A stretch of 64,000 nucleotides of DNA from Lineus longissimus (taxonomy: Eukaryota; Nemertea; Pilidiophora; Heteronemertea; Lineidae). The position numbers were made by a program, and so were the translations under genes. The notes under the pieces were generated by a model that saw only the letters and a program-made list of their open reading frames with translations, made no database searches and had not been told where the DNA came from. Of the stretch, positions 1 through 12,459 are shown one piece after another. The stretch is from contig NC_088313.1 of the NCBI RefSeq assembly GCF_910592395.1, positions 4,402,501 through 4,466,500 on the forward strand. The letters run 5' to 3'. Positions within the stretch are counted from its first letter, which is position 1; each line of letters starts with the position of its first letter.

Positions 1-2694
1 AGTGTGCTCAGCCTTCTCAGCTTGCTTGTAAATTTCAGGCTCAAAACGTGACGAAGGGATATTAGACGCATGCATGTTGGAGACAATCATACAGGTTGTC
101 AATAATCCGTATCAGTTTGGATTTTCTTTTCTGGCCTGGCTGACCTCGAATAAGCTCTCCGCCAGCACTAACATGACTAATGGAGAAATATTATGTCCAG
201 TATCCAGGGTATGCCACTGGGATCGTAGAACAGCCATCAAAAGCGGGGAAGATGTCGTCTGTGGTCGTGATTTAGGAACATAAATGCGTTTGAGCACACA
301 ACTAGTAACGCGAACAGTCCTATTTATCACGTTTTATCTCTGCCCACAGACACTTTGCATCGGTACGGCGCTGTTATATGGATCTTTGGACTCGGACGCT
401 GGCCGACATCATTTTATCATGGATCAAAATTTCGGGTCCGTTCTTTGTAGGTATAATGTAAGAAGAAAAACAAGGAATTTCTAAAAGAAAATTTCCACCA
501 TCCTTCCCTTAGGGCCTTTCACACTCACTGATCGCGACTGAAAAGGGTAGCGCACTACGCCAACAAAATAGTGACGGCAAAGAATGGGTGGTCCGAAAAG
601 TCAAAAATACAAGTAGGGGTCTACATTATGAGGGAGATATGGAGAGACCTCTTTGATTACCGCGTACACATTTCGTACGTAGCGGCTTAATCTCGGCGTT
701 CCTAAGGCTGCGTAATGACTTGGGAAGAAACAAGCTAAGGGAGGATTCCTAATAGCACGGATGTCAAGGCGCAAAACCAATATCCGGGCAAAGAAACGAT
801 TTCTCCGTCAAGAGATAAAAAGTATTGAGTAGAACGGCGTAGACAAGTGACTGAAAAGGTTAATTGGGTTTGTGATGGTGTAGACAGTGAGGATATTACC
901 AGATCAGTATGCAGTACTTTTAGACTGTCTAATGCAGTCAGAACATTATCGTTATTTCTATTTTAGGTAGGTTAGAATGGTTTACATGGTTAATTAAAGA
1001 AAGTTGTTGGGCAGAGAGGTGAAATGCAGACCCTATCAAACCCATGGATTTAGACATTTCAGTTGTATTTCGCTCAACGGAAACCTTGTAGCTTGCAGAC
1101 TATCAACTAGTTTCTATCAAACCATGACTTTGTCAATAGAAGTGGAGTTCGGGAGACTTGTGATCCTGGGGGGAAAATAAGTGGATGTTACCTGGGCGCA
1201 GAAAGGTGGTGTGCTAGACGGGACTTTTTTTTCATTTCTCACAAAGGAAAGGCAAGAAGTTCTTTGACGATGACATAACTTCCGTTTGGTTGTAAGATCT
1301 GTTATAGTTAGTGAAGGACAACATTCATAAGAAATATGTACCCCTCAGAATAGCCCGGCAGCTACCAATTATAGAAACGGAACTATATCGTCTACACTGC
1401 CAGTGCATAACTGTATAACAGTTTCTCACACGACTAGTCCATTTAGTATCCCGTCTGGCGATAGGAAATCGCTTCAGGGAATCATAGTCGCTAATTGCAA
1501 AATCATTGCCTCAGAAAAGATTCCAAAAACGTTATTCAGCTTTAAAATTACCAGGACTATTGTTTGACATCCAGTATGTAGCTCAATTGTTGACGCATCA
1601 TTTATTATTATCATTTTATCCCTTGTGGTTAGAATAACCATTAGCGGAAACATTTAAATGGTTCGTTTTGTAAACCAAAACTGATGTAAAAACCACCCGG
1701 CGGCAGTTTTATTACCTTTGAATTTTGGCGGACGATGAGGACACCAGGGACAACGAAAATGGAAAGATACTGATGGCAGTTAGGATCTCTGCATAAGAGT
1801 ACATCAGTACTTCATATTAATTTTTGTATTTCCTTTTGGCAGCGTTAGTGCCTTCCTGTGGTAATGGAGGTAACAAGATTTACTTTATGGTCTTCACAGC
1901 TTGAAAAATAATCGATTATGTTGCTGATCATTTTGGTACTTTTATGATGTGATACTTCACAATCGATCAGACATGTCAGAAGAAAAATAAATAAATAAAA
2001 GTTCATCAAAGTCGTCTGGCTTCACCGTTTGATGTATTATAAAGGGTAAAGTGGATTTTACGCAAACAACCCACCATGTGACACATTGCACGAGGAAGCA
2101 ACTTTGCTTTGAAAGGCGAGACGAGAGCGGACAAGCCATAAAGCGTCTGCATGAAAAAGTGAGATTCGACAAAGTCCAAAGCTGTGTCGACTTCGATGGC
2201 ATATCTTTCCTTTCTAACTCTGGTAAATGTCAAGCAATATTAACTCAGACCGTAACCGCGAGCACTCATTCTTGCTCTCTGTAACAAAGTATACCTTCCT
2301 CGCCATCAGTGATAAATGTTCTGATTTGTTTTTGACAAAGACAGTTGATGCCTCGTATTAGCGGTAACTAGACTCACAAATGTCAAATCAGCATTCTTTT
2401 GCAGTTGTCGTCAGCAGTTAAACCTTATCCTCATGGAACAGTCCGATCAGCTTTGCCATACACTGGAAATTCACGCAGCTGAACCAATACCGGAAACGGT
2501 TCACCCTGGGCTATTCTCGTCTGACAGATTTATTGTCAGAGTTTCCACCATTTGTTTTTCAAGGCGTATATTACACAGATGCTATTATTAGTGTAGTTAC
2601 CCAAAAGCCAAGTTTGGGATGAAGAAACCGCTGTAACCTCCGATACAAATTGAACCTCAAGATTGGAAGGAAGTACGCATCCTGCACTGACTTG
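1..2694. other. Non-coding stretch, no gene recognised
   Basis: I recognise no protein or RNA gene here. The open frames are all under about 82 codons, overlap one another on opposite strands (for example around 1957-2284), and resemble no family I know. A short AAAT run lies near 1982-1999. The two consecutive plus-strand frames at 74-283 and 284-484 are open but carry no domain signature or convincing splice context. The stretch could be intronic or intergenic. Confidence 0.5.
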
Positions 2695-2816
2695 AATGAA
2701 ATGGCCAGGGCCATTGTGCTCACCTCATGTGGAGGAAAGATGGATAAAGAGTATGGTATTGTGTCATGTAGTGTTAGGTTTGATGTAGGTCCAAGCAATT
2801 ACAATTTCCCCAAAAT

Positions 2817-3722
2817 GGCCAATTTACAGTACATTCGACCTCTGTGACCTTGAAAAGTAGGTCAAATCAAAGAAGACCCGGGTGACACATTGAATGGTTG
2901 TTAGAATTAGATGTACCTATGATATAAAATTGGTGCCAATCGGGCAAGTAATACTAGGAATAATGGCATTTTGAAGAATTTAGGATTTGGCCCCCTCCCT
3001 GGAGGCCAAACGGCAAATCAGATCCCACCAAACTTCGGTACCTGAGACCACCTGACCAAGGGGTACATGTGTACTTAATTTGTGATCAATAGTCATTGCA
3101 GTTAAGAAACGTGCCATAGTTACGGCCTGACGGCCAATTTACGCCATTTGACCTCTGTGACCTTGACAAGAAGGTCAAATTAAAAACCTGTGTGATATAT
3201 ACTGTATGGTGGTTAGATGTACCCATGATATCAAATTGGTGGCAATCGGGCAAGAAGTTAAGGAATAATCACATTTTTAAGGTTTTTGGATTTTGCCCCC
3301 TGGTGGTCAAGTGATGAATCATATTGGACCAAACTTCGGTCCCTGAGATTACCTGACTAAGGGGTAAATGTGTACCAAATTTGGTATCAATAGTCATTGC
3401 AGTTTAGAAACGTGCCATCGTTACATCCTAACGGCCAATTTACACCATTTGACCTCTGTGACCTTGAAAAGGAGGTCAAATCAAAAACCCGGAGGATATA
3501 TGATGCACCTTTGCTAGAAGTACCTACCATATTTTTTTCAAAATTTCCCGACTACTATTAAGGGAGATATTGCATATTTTCACTTTTAACGTTTGGCCCC
3601 CTGGTGGCCAAACCATGAAACGAATCGGACCGAAACTTGGTCTCCAAGGTGTCATTACATAAGGGTACATGTGTACCAAGTTTCAACTCAATAGCTCTAA
3701 CAGTTACGAAACGTGCCCTGCT
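2817..3722 (+). repeat. Three tandem ~300-bp modules inside copy 1
   Basis: Modules begin near 2817, 3132 and 3433, each at GGCCAATTTA followed by a TTTGACCTCTGTGACCTTG box, and each ends in GAAACGTGCC. They are diverged from one another but share the order of motifs: a TTTGACCT/AGGTCAAA inverted pair, an AATTGGTG or similar spacer, a GGCCCCCTGGTGG box (degenerate in module 1), an AAACTTCGGT or AAACTTGGT box, and a GTACATGTGTAC-like palindrome. Divergence between modules far exceeds divergence between the two element copies. The triplication is therefore older than the latest transposition. Confidence 0.75.
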
Positions 3723-3780
3723 AACGGACGACGGACGACGACGGACGACGACGACGACGACGACGACGGACGACGGACGC
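3722..3780 (+). repeat. ACG/ACGG microsatellite
   Basis: This is an interrupted run of CGACGA and CGGACGA units placed directly after the last module (AACGG) and before the terminal stem-loop. It is shorter than the equivalent run in copy 2, as expected of slippage. Confidence 0.9.
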
Positions 3781-3794
3781 CACGGTATGGGATA

Positions 3795-3820
3795 AGCTCA
3801 CCTCTGCTAAGAGGTGAGCT
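3795..3820 (+). other. Terminal stem-loop of copy 1
   Basis: AGCTCACCTCT and AGAGGTGAGCT form a perfect 11-bp stem around a GCTA loop, followed at once by AAAAA. The CTCACCTC stem sequence also occurs at the 5' end of the element (near 2720). Ends that share such a box are expected of rolling-circle (Helentron-type) elements, where the 3' hairpin acts as the terminator of transfer. Confidence 0.75.
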
Positions 3821-5774
3821 AAAAAGCCGGAACTTTAACTGATGTTGATACAAAGATGCTGTCACTGATGAGGATCGTGTCGCCCACCATTGAGTCGTGT
3901 CTAACATGACTAAAGGCAGTGAACAAATCTTAGATGTGATTAATACTTAGCTTAAAATACTGTCGCTTTATCCATTCCCCGCATATAATAAGTCCAGGAA
4001 CCCATAACCATAAAACACGTGGGTGCATGCTGGAAGCAAAAGCCACGAAGGATTTATTGCCGCCATAACTATACTTGTTATCACTCTGATCCATGGTTGG
4101 TTATTCCTTTTTATGAACCATTTGGTCACCCAGGTAAAATTACTTTCCTTCATTGCTACGAGATATAATAACTTGCCATATCAACGCCGGATTATACAGT
4201 GCCTGAGAGGACCTATTGGATTTACGACACTTTATCCTGTTCAGATATTTTGGGCATTCACCACCACCACTACCTACATGGACATTACCCTAATTTAGTA
4301 GAGATGATAACATAAAACATAAAGGTATCTCTTAATATACTCGATCGGAGGAAAATCAGTGCCGTTGGTCATGTTCATCAGCTGCTTTATACCATATTAC
4401 TGACTTCTGAGTGAGAGTTTTTAAGTTTAATATCGTTTAAACAAGCGGGTAATTCTTCTTTCACTTTCTGCTGCAGGCATTACCAAGAAACACAAGAGCC
4501 TCCCTTTAGGCGAGGTAGCACGACTCTTAAGCTATCTTTACTTCAAGACTATTTGAAATTAACTCGATCTGCCGCCCACGGGCAGTTACGACGATTTTCC
4601 CATAAGATTACTGTGGGAGTTATAAGCTGAGTATCAAATGTCTTGTTGGTTTCACCGTCGTTTGCGCCCGTAGTTAGCAGTACCTCCACAGCAAAGTAGG
4701 TTAGGGTGATAACAGCACCTGTGTCAGTGGGTTCAAGGTAAAGTCTACAACTAGTAAAATATTTGTTCTTGCTTGTGTCACTCACTCTTAACCAAACTCA
4801 TTTAGAGTTGGCAGTATTTAGAGAGTGGTACTTTCGGCAACACTATCGTCAAAACAATCCGGCAACCCTGTCGTCTGATTGACACCAGGTTTGTTCGAAT
4901 CAACTATAGATTTTCGACCAGCAGACTATAAACGTAAGTAATGCCTTTGCCTTGGAGATTCGCATTTTGTTCCGAGCATTCGCGCTGCGTACATGTGTGT
5001 ATCATACATGAAATACACATTTAATGGTCGCAAATACTGGCGGAGAATATACATGTGCGCTTGAATATATTTTCTGCTTTTATGTGGAGAATGCATTTCA
5101 CGAGCACATCGACACACCAGTCCAGACCATAAATGTTTACTGGTAGCCGCATTCAAATTGGCTGGCTGGTGCTGAGATGCTCTTTTCAAGCATTAAATTA
5201 AAGGCATGTCATTTTCTTGCTAAAATATGATGTTATCTGTCGATTATTATTGAGCGATGAAGAGGCAGGAATGGTGCATCCTTGGCCGTAGATCAAATTC
5301 AACCGGCCTGTCAATCAAACTCTACACAGTCCATGTTTCTTGGGATTACATTGGACAGCATAGCGTGTAATGTGAAGGGTAAATGGCATCGCTTGTCAAC
5401 ATGTCAGGCTTTCAAGTTGTTAAAGAGAATTAAGCAATAACGGCATGGCCATGAAATAAATCTCACGATGTTACAAGCTCGCACTGTCAGCCTGCCATTG
5501 TGGCGATTCGAGGATCGAGAAACGGTTATAGCAGTTTGCCCGTCTAGCCCGTCATCACAGCCATCACTTTCTGCCAATAGAATTTCTTATCGCAGGTTCG
5601 CCAAAGCAAGCACATTGCACGGATGCATGGCAAAACTATGCGCGACGTAACGTCTTTCAAGGTTTGGGTATATCTGTTAACAATAGGACTTTTGGGATAA
5701 TATCCAAAGCCATCTATAAAACCAGTATACCTATGGAAGGAAGGTAGGAAGGTATTATGTTGTGTCATCAAGTC

Positions 5775-5977
5775 ATCTCCAATTACTTTCCAATGACGTT
5801 CCGGAACATCGACAGAGCCAATTATTCTCATCCCTACCGAATGTGATGGTTTTTCGCACTAAGATACGGTACCATACGACATTACAGGCGAAAATAAAAT
5901 AGAATTTTTCAACCAAACAACTTTCAGATGACGTTCCGAGACACCGACAGATCCAATAATTCTAACAGTACCAGATA
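5775..5977 (+). repeat. Diverged direct repeat, period ~145 bp
   Basis: The segments at about 5778-5830 and 5920-5975 share ATGACGTTCCG, then CATCGACAGA or CACCGACAGA, then an AATTATTCT or AATAATTCT block in the same order. This looks like two decayed units of a tandem duplication. No function is suggested. Confidence 0.5.
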
Positions 5978-7190
5978 TGGGTTCTTTGTACAAAAGTACA
6001 ATACAATAGACAAAAATATAATATCGAAAAGTTCACCCAGAGCGAATACAAATTAGTAGGCATGACCTGGGCGTAGGCGTGGGATCTCCTGCCAAGCAAT
6101 CACATGTACCTTATAGTATGAAGTTCCTCTTGCATTATATGTTAAGGTACATGAACGTTTTTACCAGTTTGGCGAATATCGGTTCACAAAAGCTAAAATA
6201 GCGCGGTACAAACTCGGAGAATTCCGCAAATTAAATCTACGCCAATGATTAAAAGAGTATCATATTTAGAATGCCGGTTATTGAGAATAACACTTAACAA
6301 TTCAAATTACCGGTCTTGAAATTCTGGATATCTAGCTCTCTTTGGTTTCGCTCTGATAAACTCTGCCGATAGGGATACATTTCCTGATGAAAGCTTGGTA
6401 ATAAATAAATCGGATCACGGTCGTAAAGATTTCACCGCGGCGGCAATCAGATCATTTATCCTCCTAGTTCTACATGAATGAAATATCGATGCAAACCAGA
6501 AAGAAAACTCACGTCGCTGTAAGTTATTTCGCCAAATGAAGTCGGAAATGCAGTCCTTTTTTGTGGAAATCGGCACTCTTTTTTACGGATGTGCATTTTT
6601 TTTCTATGGTCAGATTTTCAACTCAATACTGAATTCAACATAGAAACCATGATAGAAGTCATCTATTCATATTCCGACGGGGCCTAACCCATTTATTTCC
6701 TCATATTCTCCAGATCCCCAATTAAAAGACCACTATGTTACGTCGTCATCCGCTCGAAAGCGAAATGAAATTTGTTGCTAAAGTGAAATAGGTTTGACCT
6801 TTACAAGTCTGATCTGCTCGTTTAGGTCCGATCAAATATTCACTCATCGTCAAGGCAAGTAGATGCGTGATACCAAATCATAATCCACGCTGTGGAGATA
6901 ACCTAGGTGATTTGAGGAAACTGTTTTGATAAGCCCTGTAAATCTTTCCAAATTTTTATGTAAAATCAAATCTTCCAGACTCCAGAAAATTTGTGAAGAC
7001 CTCAGATTCTGTGTTGAATGGGCGGTTTTAGCATGGCTGACCCAGCGGGTTCACTGCCATGTTGTCGGGTCACCTGCATATGAACAATTATTATGGGCTC
7101 AGCTGGCGGATATCTCAGGAGAGATTAGGAATCATTCATCATTTGTATTCCTATTGTTAATCTCATGATTCGACCACGTGAAATGGGATC

Positions 7191-7200
7191 TCTCGCGAGA
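7191..7200. promoter_or_regulatory. TCTCGCGAGA palindrome
   Basis: This exact 10-bp palindrome is the motif known in vertebrates as the BANP (formerly Kaiso-associated) CGCG promoter element. CpG-rich 10-mers are rare in this AT-rich window. I see no TATA box, first exon or CpG-rich context tied to it, so a promoter role is only possible. Confidence 0.25.
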
Positions 7201-8867
7201 GCGACTGCCATGTTGTATATTATTCAGCGATTCAGATTTCAAATTAAATCTATTTAGCGAATTGAATCTTGAAAGCCATTGGGATTGGCAAACATCTATG
7301 TTTTCTCTTTACAATTCAAAAAAATATTATTATTAGCATATACGTGTGGCATCGTTATTAAGGCACACTCTGTGAGCAAAGGTGACGTTTTGTCATAAGG
7401 AATTTTATCCATGAAATGTCAACTTTAAGTCAGTAAGCCCTATGATATGACTAGAGACACTTAATCGAAATTACTAAGAAATAAAGTTTGGGGTGTCTTG
7501 GCAAAAACGCCCCCAGCGGGTGGTATGAAAAGAATTACGGATTCATGTACATGTACATGTAGTATAAAGCAATAACGAAATCATCTTTACTCAGTGCAAC
7601 TTGAATTATCATACATAATCTTATTAACTCCGGTTACGCACTTAGCGCAAAGAGGGAAGCGAGTATCTTTCATCATATTCTATTGTCCCAAACCTCATCC
7701 TTAATACTGTTGTTGCGTTCCTCCTACGTGTTGATTTCCTTGGGAGACAACTCCATAGAATAATGACGTTGATAGAGAGGGTGATTATGTTCTACTGGTC
7801 CCCTGGGTCGTCATCAAGGAAGATTAATAGACAGTGAATAGGTGCTGATGTAGACCTGTGAAAAAACATCGCAAGACAATCAATGCAAAGGCCTTGTGAT
7901 AAATCCACACTGTCATGCATAACAAACTCAAGCTTTAACACGTTTAACCAAAGAACAACTTTTAAAGAATCAAACAGCCGAATAGGGAGTAGGGCAGGTA
8001 CATGTACTTCTGGTGTTCGTAGCCTGCTGTCTGATCTTTCATATAATCACATAACAGACGAAATAAATATAACGCAACACGCCATGATTTCCTGTCCATG
8101 CACCGACAAATTCATTCATTCCTTCTCCAACGTTCCGCTGCCTAGAATCACTGTTGCGAAAACCCATCCATATTCTGATTTCTCCTAGCCTTACTCGACT
8201 TGAGTTATTCAGAGTGTAAGAACTTGCCTTGATTAATGGCTATAGTTTTTCATTCCGTGGTTATTCTGCAATCACAATGCAGCCTCCAGGCAGGCATGAA
8301 GTGAAGCATTCGATAGTGAACTAGCACTACTGTTTCGGATTGCATGGCGTGTAACTGATGCTAAAGATTTTTAAAGATGAATAACTTGAGCCGTGCTAAT
8401 ACGCCATTGCTTTAAGACTGGAATTGGCAATGCAAATGACAATTGAATGGCTAGATCAAGATGGGGTGCATTATGCCATGAGGCGCTGTTATTTTCACTC
8501 GCCTTGAATTACTGAGCTAACGTGACAGAAGTATGACGGCTGTGTGTTAACTGATGAAGCGATTCATATAAACTACCTTGGTGGTGTCAAGTACGGATTA
8601 AATCCAATATATACTTGATTGTATCAATGGCCGCATACGACTGAAAACGTAAATTAAGATATGCTTACGTTAGCCTTATCATTAAAAATGCTCATAGTTT
8701 TAATAAAATGTTTAATGTTAAAGTCAAATAATCCCACTTGAAACTTTCCCATCAACATGTATAGCTTGATACATGAAGTAAAGCTGTTGAGTCGTGAAAC
8801 CACTTCTGAATCCCCCCCCCCTTACTACATTAACTGAGAGGTAAGCTAAGCAGTACGTCATCTTCAT

Positions 8868-9119
8868 TAACCGTGAATGAATGAAAGAAATTATCTTTCG
8901 TATAGCGCCTTTCCCACTGAATACAATGTTCAAAAGCGCTAACACTCCAAAATGCTCGCGGAAGAGGAAAGTTTTCAAGTTTTTTTGGAAGGTGATGGAG
9001 TCAGTTTCTTTCCTCAGGTCATGGCCTAGTGAGTTCCACATTCGAGGGGCATGCACTGAGAATGTCCTTTCCCCGAATGTTACCGTGAGCAAAGGTTTAA
9101 CAATGTCTAACGACGTCAT
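8868..9119 (-). pseudogene. 3' relic of a CR1/L2-type non-LTR retrotransposon
   Basis: The minus-strand frame opens with a segment typical of the end of CR1- and L2-like reverse-transcriptase polyproteins: VTFGERTF, then FSVHAPRMWNSL, then a lysine-rich stretch ending FLFREHF. The recognisable part covers roughly residues 8-58 (9098 down to 8946). Beyond it the frame runs into the 3' untranslated region, whose AAAGGCGCTATACG motif is common before the tails of such elements, and ends in a TTCATTCATTCAC-type simple tail near 8870-8885. The catalytic palm and the endonuclease are absent; upstream (9120 onward) there are in-frame stops. This is a 5'-truncated, inactive copy, the usual product of incomplete target-primed reverse transcription. 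The 159-codon plus-strand frame across it is antisense and not a gene. Confidence 0.8.
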
Positions 9120-12100
9120 AAAACTATATTGCTATTTCATATTCAATTGCTTTGATGCGATTTTTATCCCCTTAATTTCGATCAACCCTTTTATTCCCCG
9201 CAGTTATGCATATAACTTGCTCTTTCACTTATCATTTTCTGTTCACTGTGGCTTGCTTTACAGCAAAGAACAAACATGGCATCTTAAATCTTGCTTTACA
9301 GCTGAACAACCATTTCCATGCAAATTACAGCACGATTGGCACGGCACGGCATCGTTATAACCTTAGAAAAGATTAAGCAGTAATTCTGACAGCAGAGGAT
9401 TGGCATTTTCTAAGATAACGAGATGTCACTGCCGTTTTATCGCAAGGAAAACCATTCAAATTATTTTTTTCAAAGACATTCAAAACAGACGCCTTTTTGT
9501 AAAATGCAATGACTAATTGTACAATCTGTGACAATTGATGTTTACCATCGCGACAGATAGCAATATACCGCGGTATTTTCTTCACAAGGACATTAAATGG
9601 ACACGAAGACCAGCGCTCCCCTCACGCCGTATAACGAGCCTTTAATCGAAAGTTGAGTTTCAATACAAAGATTCTTGATTCTGAAAGCTGATCGATGACT
9701 GTTAGTGGACACTGCATGGAACAGACCTCCTCTTGTAGAGTGAAAGGGGATTTATTGGACTACGATCGAATGAATCGTAAAGCCTGAACTTAAGTCCGAA
9801 AAGGTTGTTCACGCCAGTAGTTGCGCGTGCTAAAAATAACGAATAACACGTTTTTCTTCTATCAAATCGCTGAAACAAAATTGGAAAATATCAAACACGG
9901 TCAGAGAAACAGTTTACTAATGAATCAGAAGAAGAAGACCCAAACTGAAAAAAAGCTGCTCGTTCCTTCCACCTGAAGTCAATATTTAATACTCTAATAC
10001 GCCTTTGTCGAAAGTTGTTTCCCACACCGGATTCCCACGCTCCTACGGAAAGAAGAAGACAAAAATGCCGAGAAACTAGCGACACAATTACCATCAATGA
10101 CTCGTCTTAGAGCCAGGACGAAGAGATGCGGAATAGGCTGTATTGAAAATAGTAGTTATCCATAGATCAAAGTGTAAGTTTACTTTGGGAGGTTGCCTGT
10201 AACTTGGGTTACAGAATAGATATTCGAAAGACTGAGAGGACTCCTGGAAAACTACAGACAGAAAGGTAACGAGTATAAGGTTGTTGTCAGTAGAATCCTA
10301 CAGTGATATCTCGGCCACCAGATCGAAAGTCCAGAAAAAGGAGCATAAAAAGATTTTCAAAGGTGGCTGCTCAAACGATCGAATATTTCAAACGATACAT
10401 CGGAGAGAGGAACAATAACGTTGTAACGGTAATGCCTTTGCAACTTATTATAAAGGTTAGTTATCTATTTGCGTTACGTGTCTACATTTTATTGGCTTTA
10501 GTCAGGCCTGATGAAATCCACGGAGGAAGTCTTACCGCTCAGATAATCTGACTACAATAGAATTCATTTGATGGGCATTCTGCTGGAATCCACACAGAAA
10601 GTTCGAATCAGGGAAAGAACTTTTCCATTAATGCAAATTTAATTGTTCTTGCTTCTTGCAATGAATTTTAAGAACTATGATACCGGCCGAGTTCCAGGCA
10701 AACAGATGACGGTTTTCTTTGGAAACAATGAAGCAGTGTCATATGAAAAAGTAGTTGGATTCGATGAGTCTATACCTTATCCTGAAATAAGCTTCCGCCT
10801 AACACTAAGTTTTGGTATTTTTTTCTTAAAATCAATTGTTAGAAACACTAGATAATGACTGATGGAATTTGTATCTCGTTACTTTTCTCGGTAAAGGAAG
10901 TGATATATCTGGGTTTAGAAAACGTTATACTTATAGTATTCATCGTGAACACAAGGGCGTAATGTTCACTGGCTCAGTCGAGGGCAAAACAGACAAGATG
11001 GCTGCTGACATTTCGAGAAAACTCCTGAAAGAGGACTCATCGGAAATAACTTTTTCTTTCTTAAGATGAGCTGAGGAAATATCGCCTCAATGTAAGTAAT
11101 GCTGATAAATACATGTACAATGATGTAAGCAATTAGTCACATAAAACGGTATCTGGGATTTTCATCTTTCTAGGTGTACACAATGTCTTCCACTTCTAAA
11201 GATATTATACATGCATATAGTATACATACATACACGGGTTAATCGTGATTAATGCTCATCACAAAAAAAAAACATAAAAAGACATTTATTCATGGGAGAC
11301 AGCGGCTTCCATAGTGTTTCTCGAGCTGTTGCATATCCGCGTCCAAGACATCCATTACCTAAGGCATCATTTTTTAGCAAGTCGATGATAGATAGCTCTT
11401 TACGAAAAACATCGACACCATGCACCACAACATACATAAACAGTGCGTGCGGCAGAACTTTATTCGATTCTTACCTCTTACCTCAGATGTGTCCATGACA
11501 TTTTCATTAGAATCATAGAATCAGAAGATTGACATTATGACATAACAGCTTTAATATTTCCTTATTGATGCTATCATTAGGAAATGCCTTCAACTGCAGA
11601 CTTTTCGATACTGTTTTGATTTTATACATTAATAACATCCATAGACTGACAATGACGACATAGTTTAATGTAACTCTGAAATTTTAAAGTCTTGTAACTA
11701 TAAAACATATAGTTTACTGATTAAACCTTATCCGAGCTAAGCAGAAATTAGAGTCATGAAATTGAGATGAATCGGATATTAGCAATAAGACTCTTAAAAC
11801 TGATTAAAGTACATGTATAGGATTACCAAAAACTTAGCTAATTGAAAGAGTCTAAAGCTTTGGGCTTCCTTTATCAAAGTTATGACTAAATAATGGACGT
11901 GGCATATTATTTTGTCGTCTTCTAGTTCGAAAAATGTCAGCCTCAAATAAGATAACCATATCATCATCACCAAGTTGAAAGAAAATATTATCTTGCGATG
12001 TTGTGGCCTCCATGGACCATGTAGAGTCATTTGGCAAGAATTACAAATTGGCAAATAATAGCCATGAGCAACCTGAAAACCTGAAGCCGGATTTTTATCG

Positions 12101-12459
12101 TCTCCAAGCAGAAGTCCGTATAAATACTCTCTGTGACTGCATTATTCAATGCAGTACAGTTCAATCCACTTGCTCTTTCGAATATTAAGTATCCTTCGTT
12201 TGATTAAAGAATCACAAACAAGAATATACTCTCGCGCTAATTATACAATGCTTTTATACTGAAGGCTCTAATCTTGCACCAACAACATTAATCACTTGCC
12301 GCCAAGACATATAGCTGAACATGTATACGATGCATGCCTACATGCTTTCTTTTCCAATTAATTTCATTATGCTGATGCAAGTTGATCAAATTAAGATGTT
12401 TTGCATAAACTGCTTTGTCATTGTCGGTGAATGGTATTTGGGTACATATTGTATCATTT
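9120..12459. other. Non-coding stretch, no gene recognised
   Basis: Only frames under 90 codons are present, without recognisable domains. The plus-strand frames at 10303-10551, 10643-10855 and 10869-11069 lie close together but differ in frame, and I see no convincing splice signals linking them. No repeats of note were seen. Confidence 0.45.

Larger units (their letters stand above)
2695..3825 (+). mobile_element. Modular non-autonomous transposon, copy 1 (Helentron/HINE- or pearl-like)
   Basis: This 1.13 kb element has a second copy at 57859-59003 with about 98% identity by eye, while the flanking DNA of the two copies is unrelated, so it behaves as a mobile repeat. The order is: a 5' end with the GGCCAGGGCC palindrome and a CTCACCTC box, three tandem modules of about 300 bp, an ACG-rich microsatellite, a strong terminal stem-loop and a run of five A's. 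No target-site duplication is visible. A 3' stem-loop next to a microsatellite, without a duplication, is the arrangement described for Helentron-associated elements (HINEs) and mollusc pearl elements. I assign it on that architecture only. There is no coding capacity, so it would depend on enzymes supplied in trans. The small antisense frame shared by both copies is a by-product of their identity. Confidence 0.7.
3826..8867. other. Non-coding stretch with minor repeats
   Basis: I recognise no gene. Reading frames are short and mutually overlapping. The largest, 7883-8188 (101 codons), is serine- and threonine-rich without a domain. Visible structure is limited to a diverged direct repeat near 5775-5975, a TCTCGCGAGA palindrome at 7191, an ACATGT tandem at 7546-7560 and a run of ten C's at 8812-8821. 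Confidence 0.5.

Noticed and set aside
2571-2798. Antisense frame shared with 57696-57962
   Set aside because: Identity is due to the two copies of the mobile element; the shared part is short and non-coding in character.
8881-9360. 159-codon plus-strand frame, the longest in the window
   Set aside because: It is antisense to the reverse-transcriptase relic on the minus strand and has no domain of its own.
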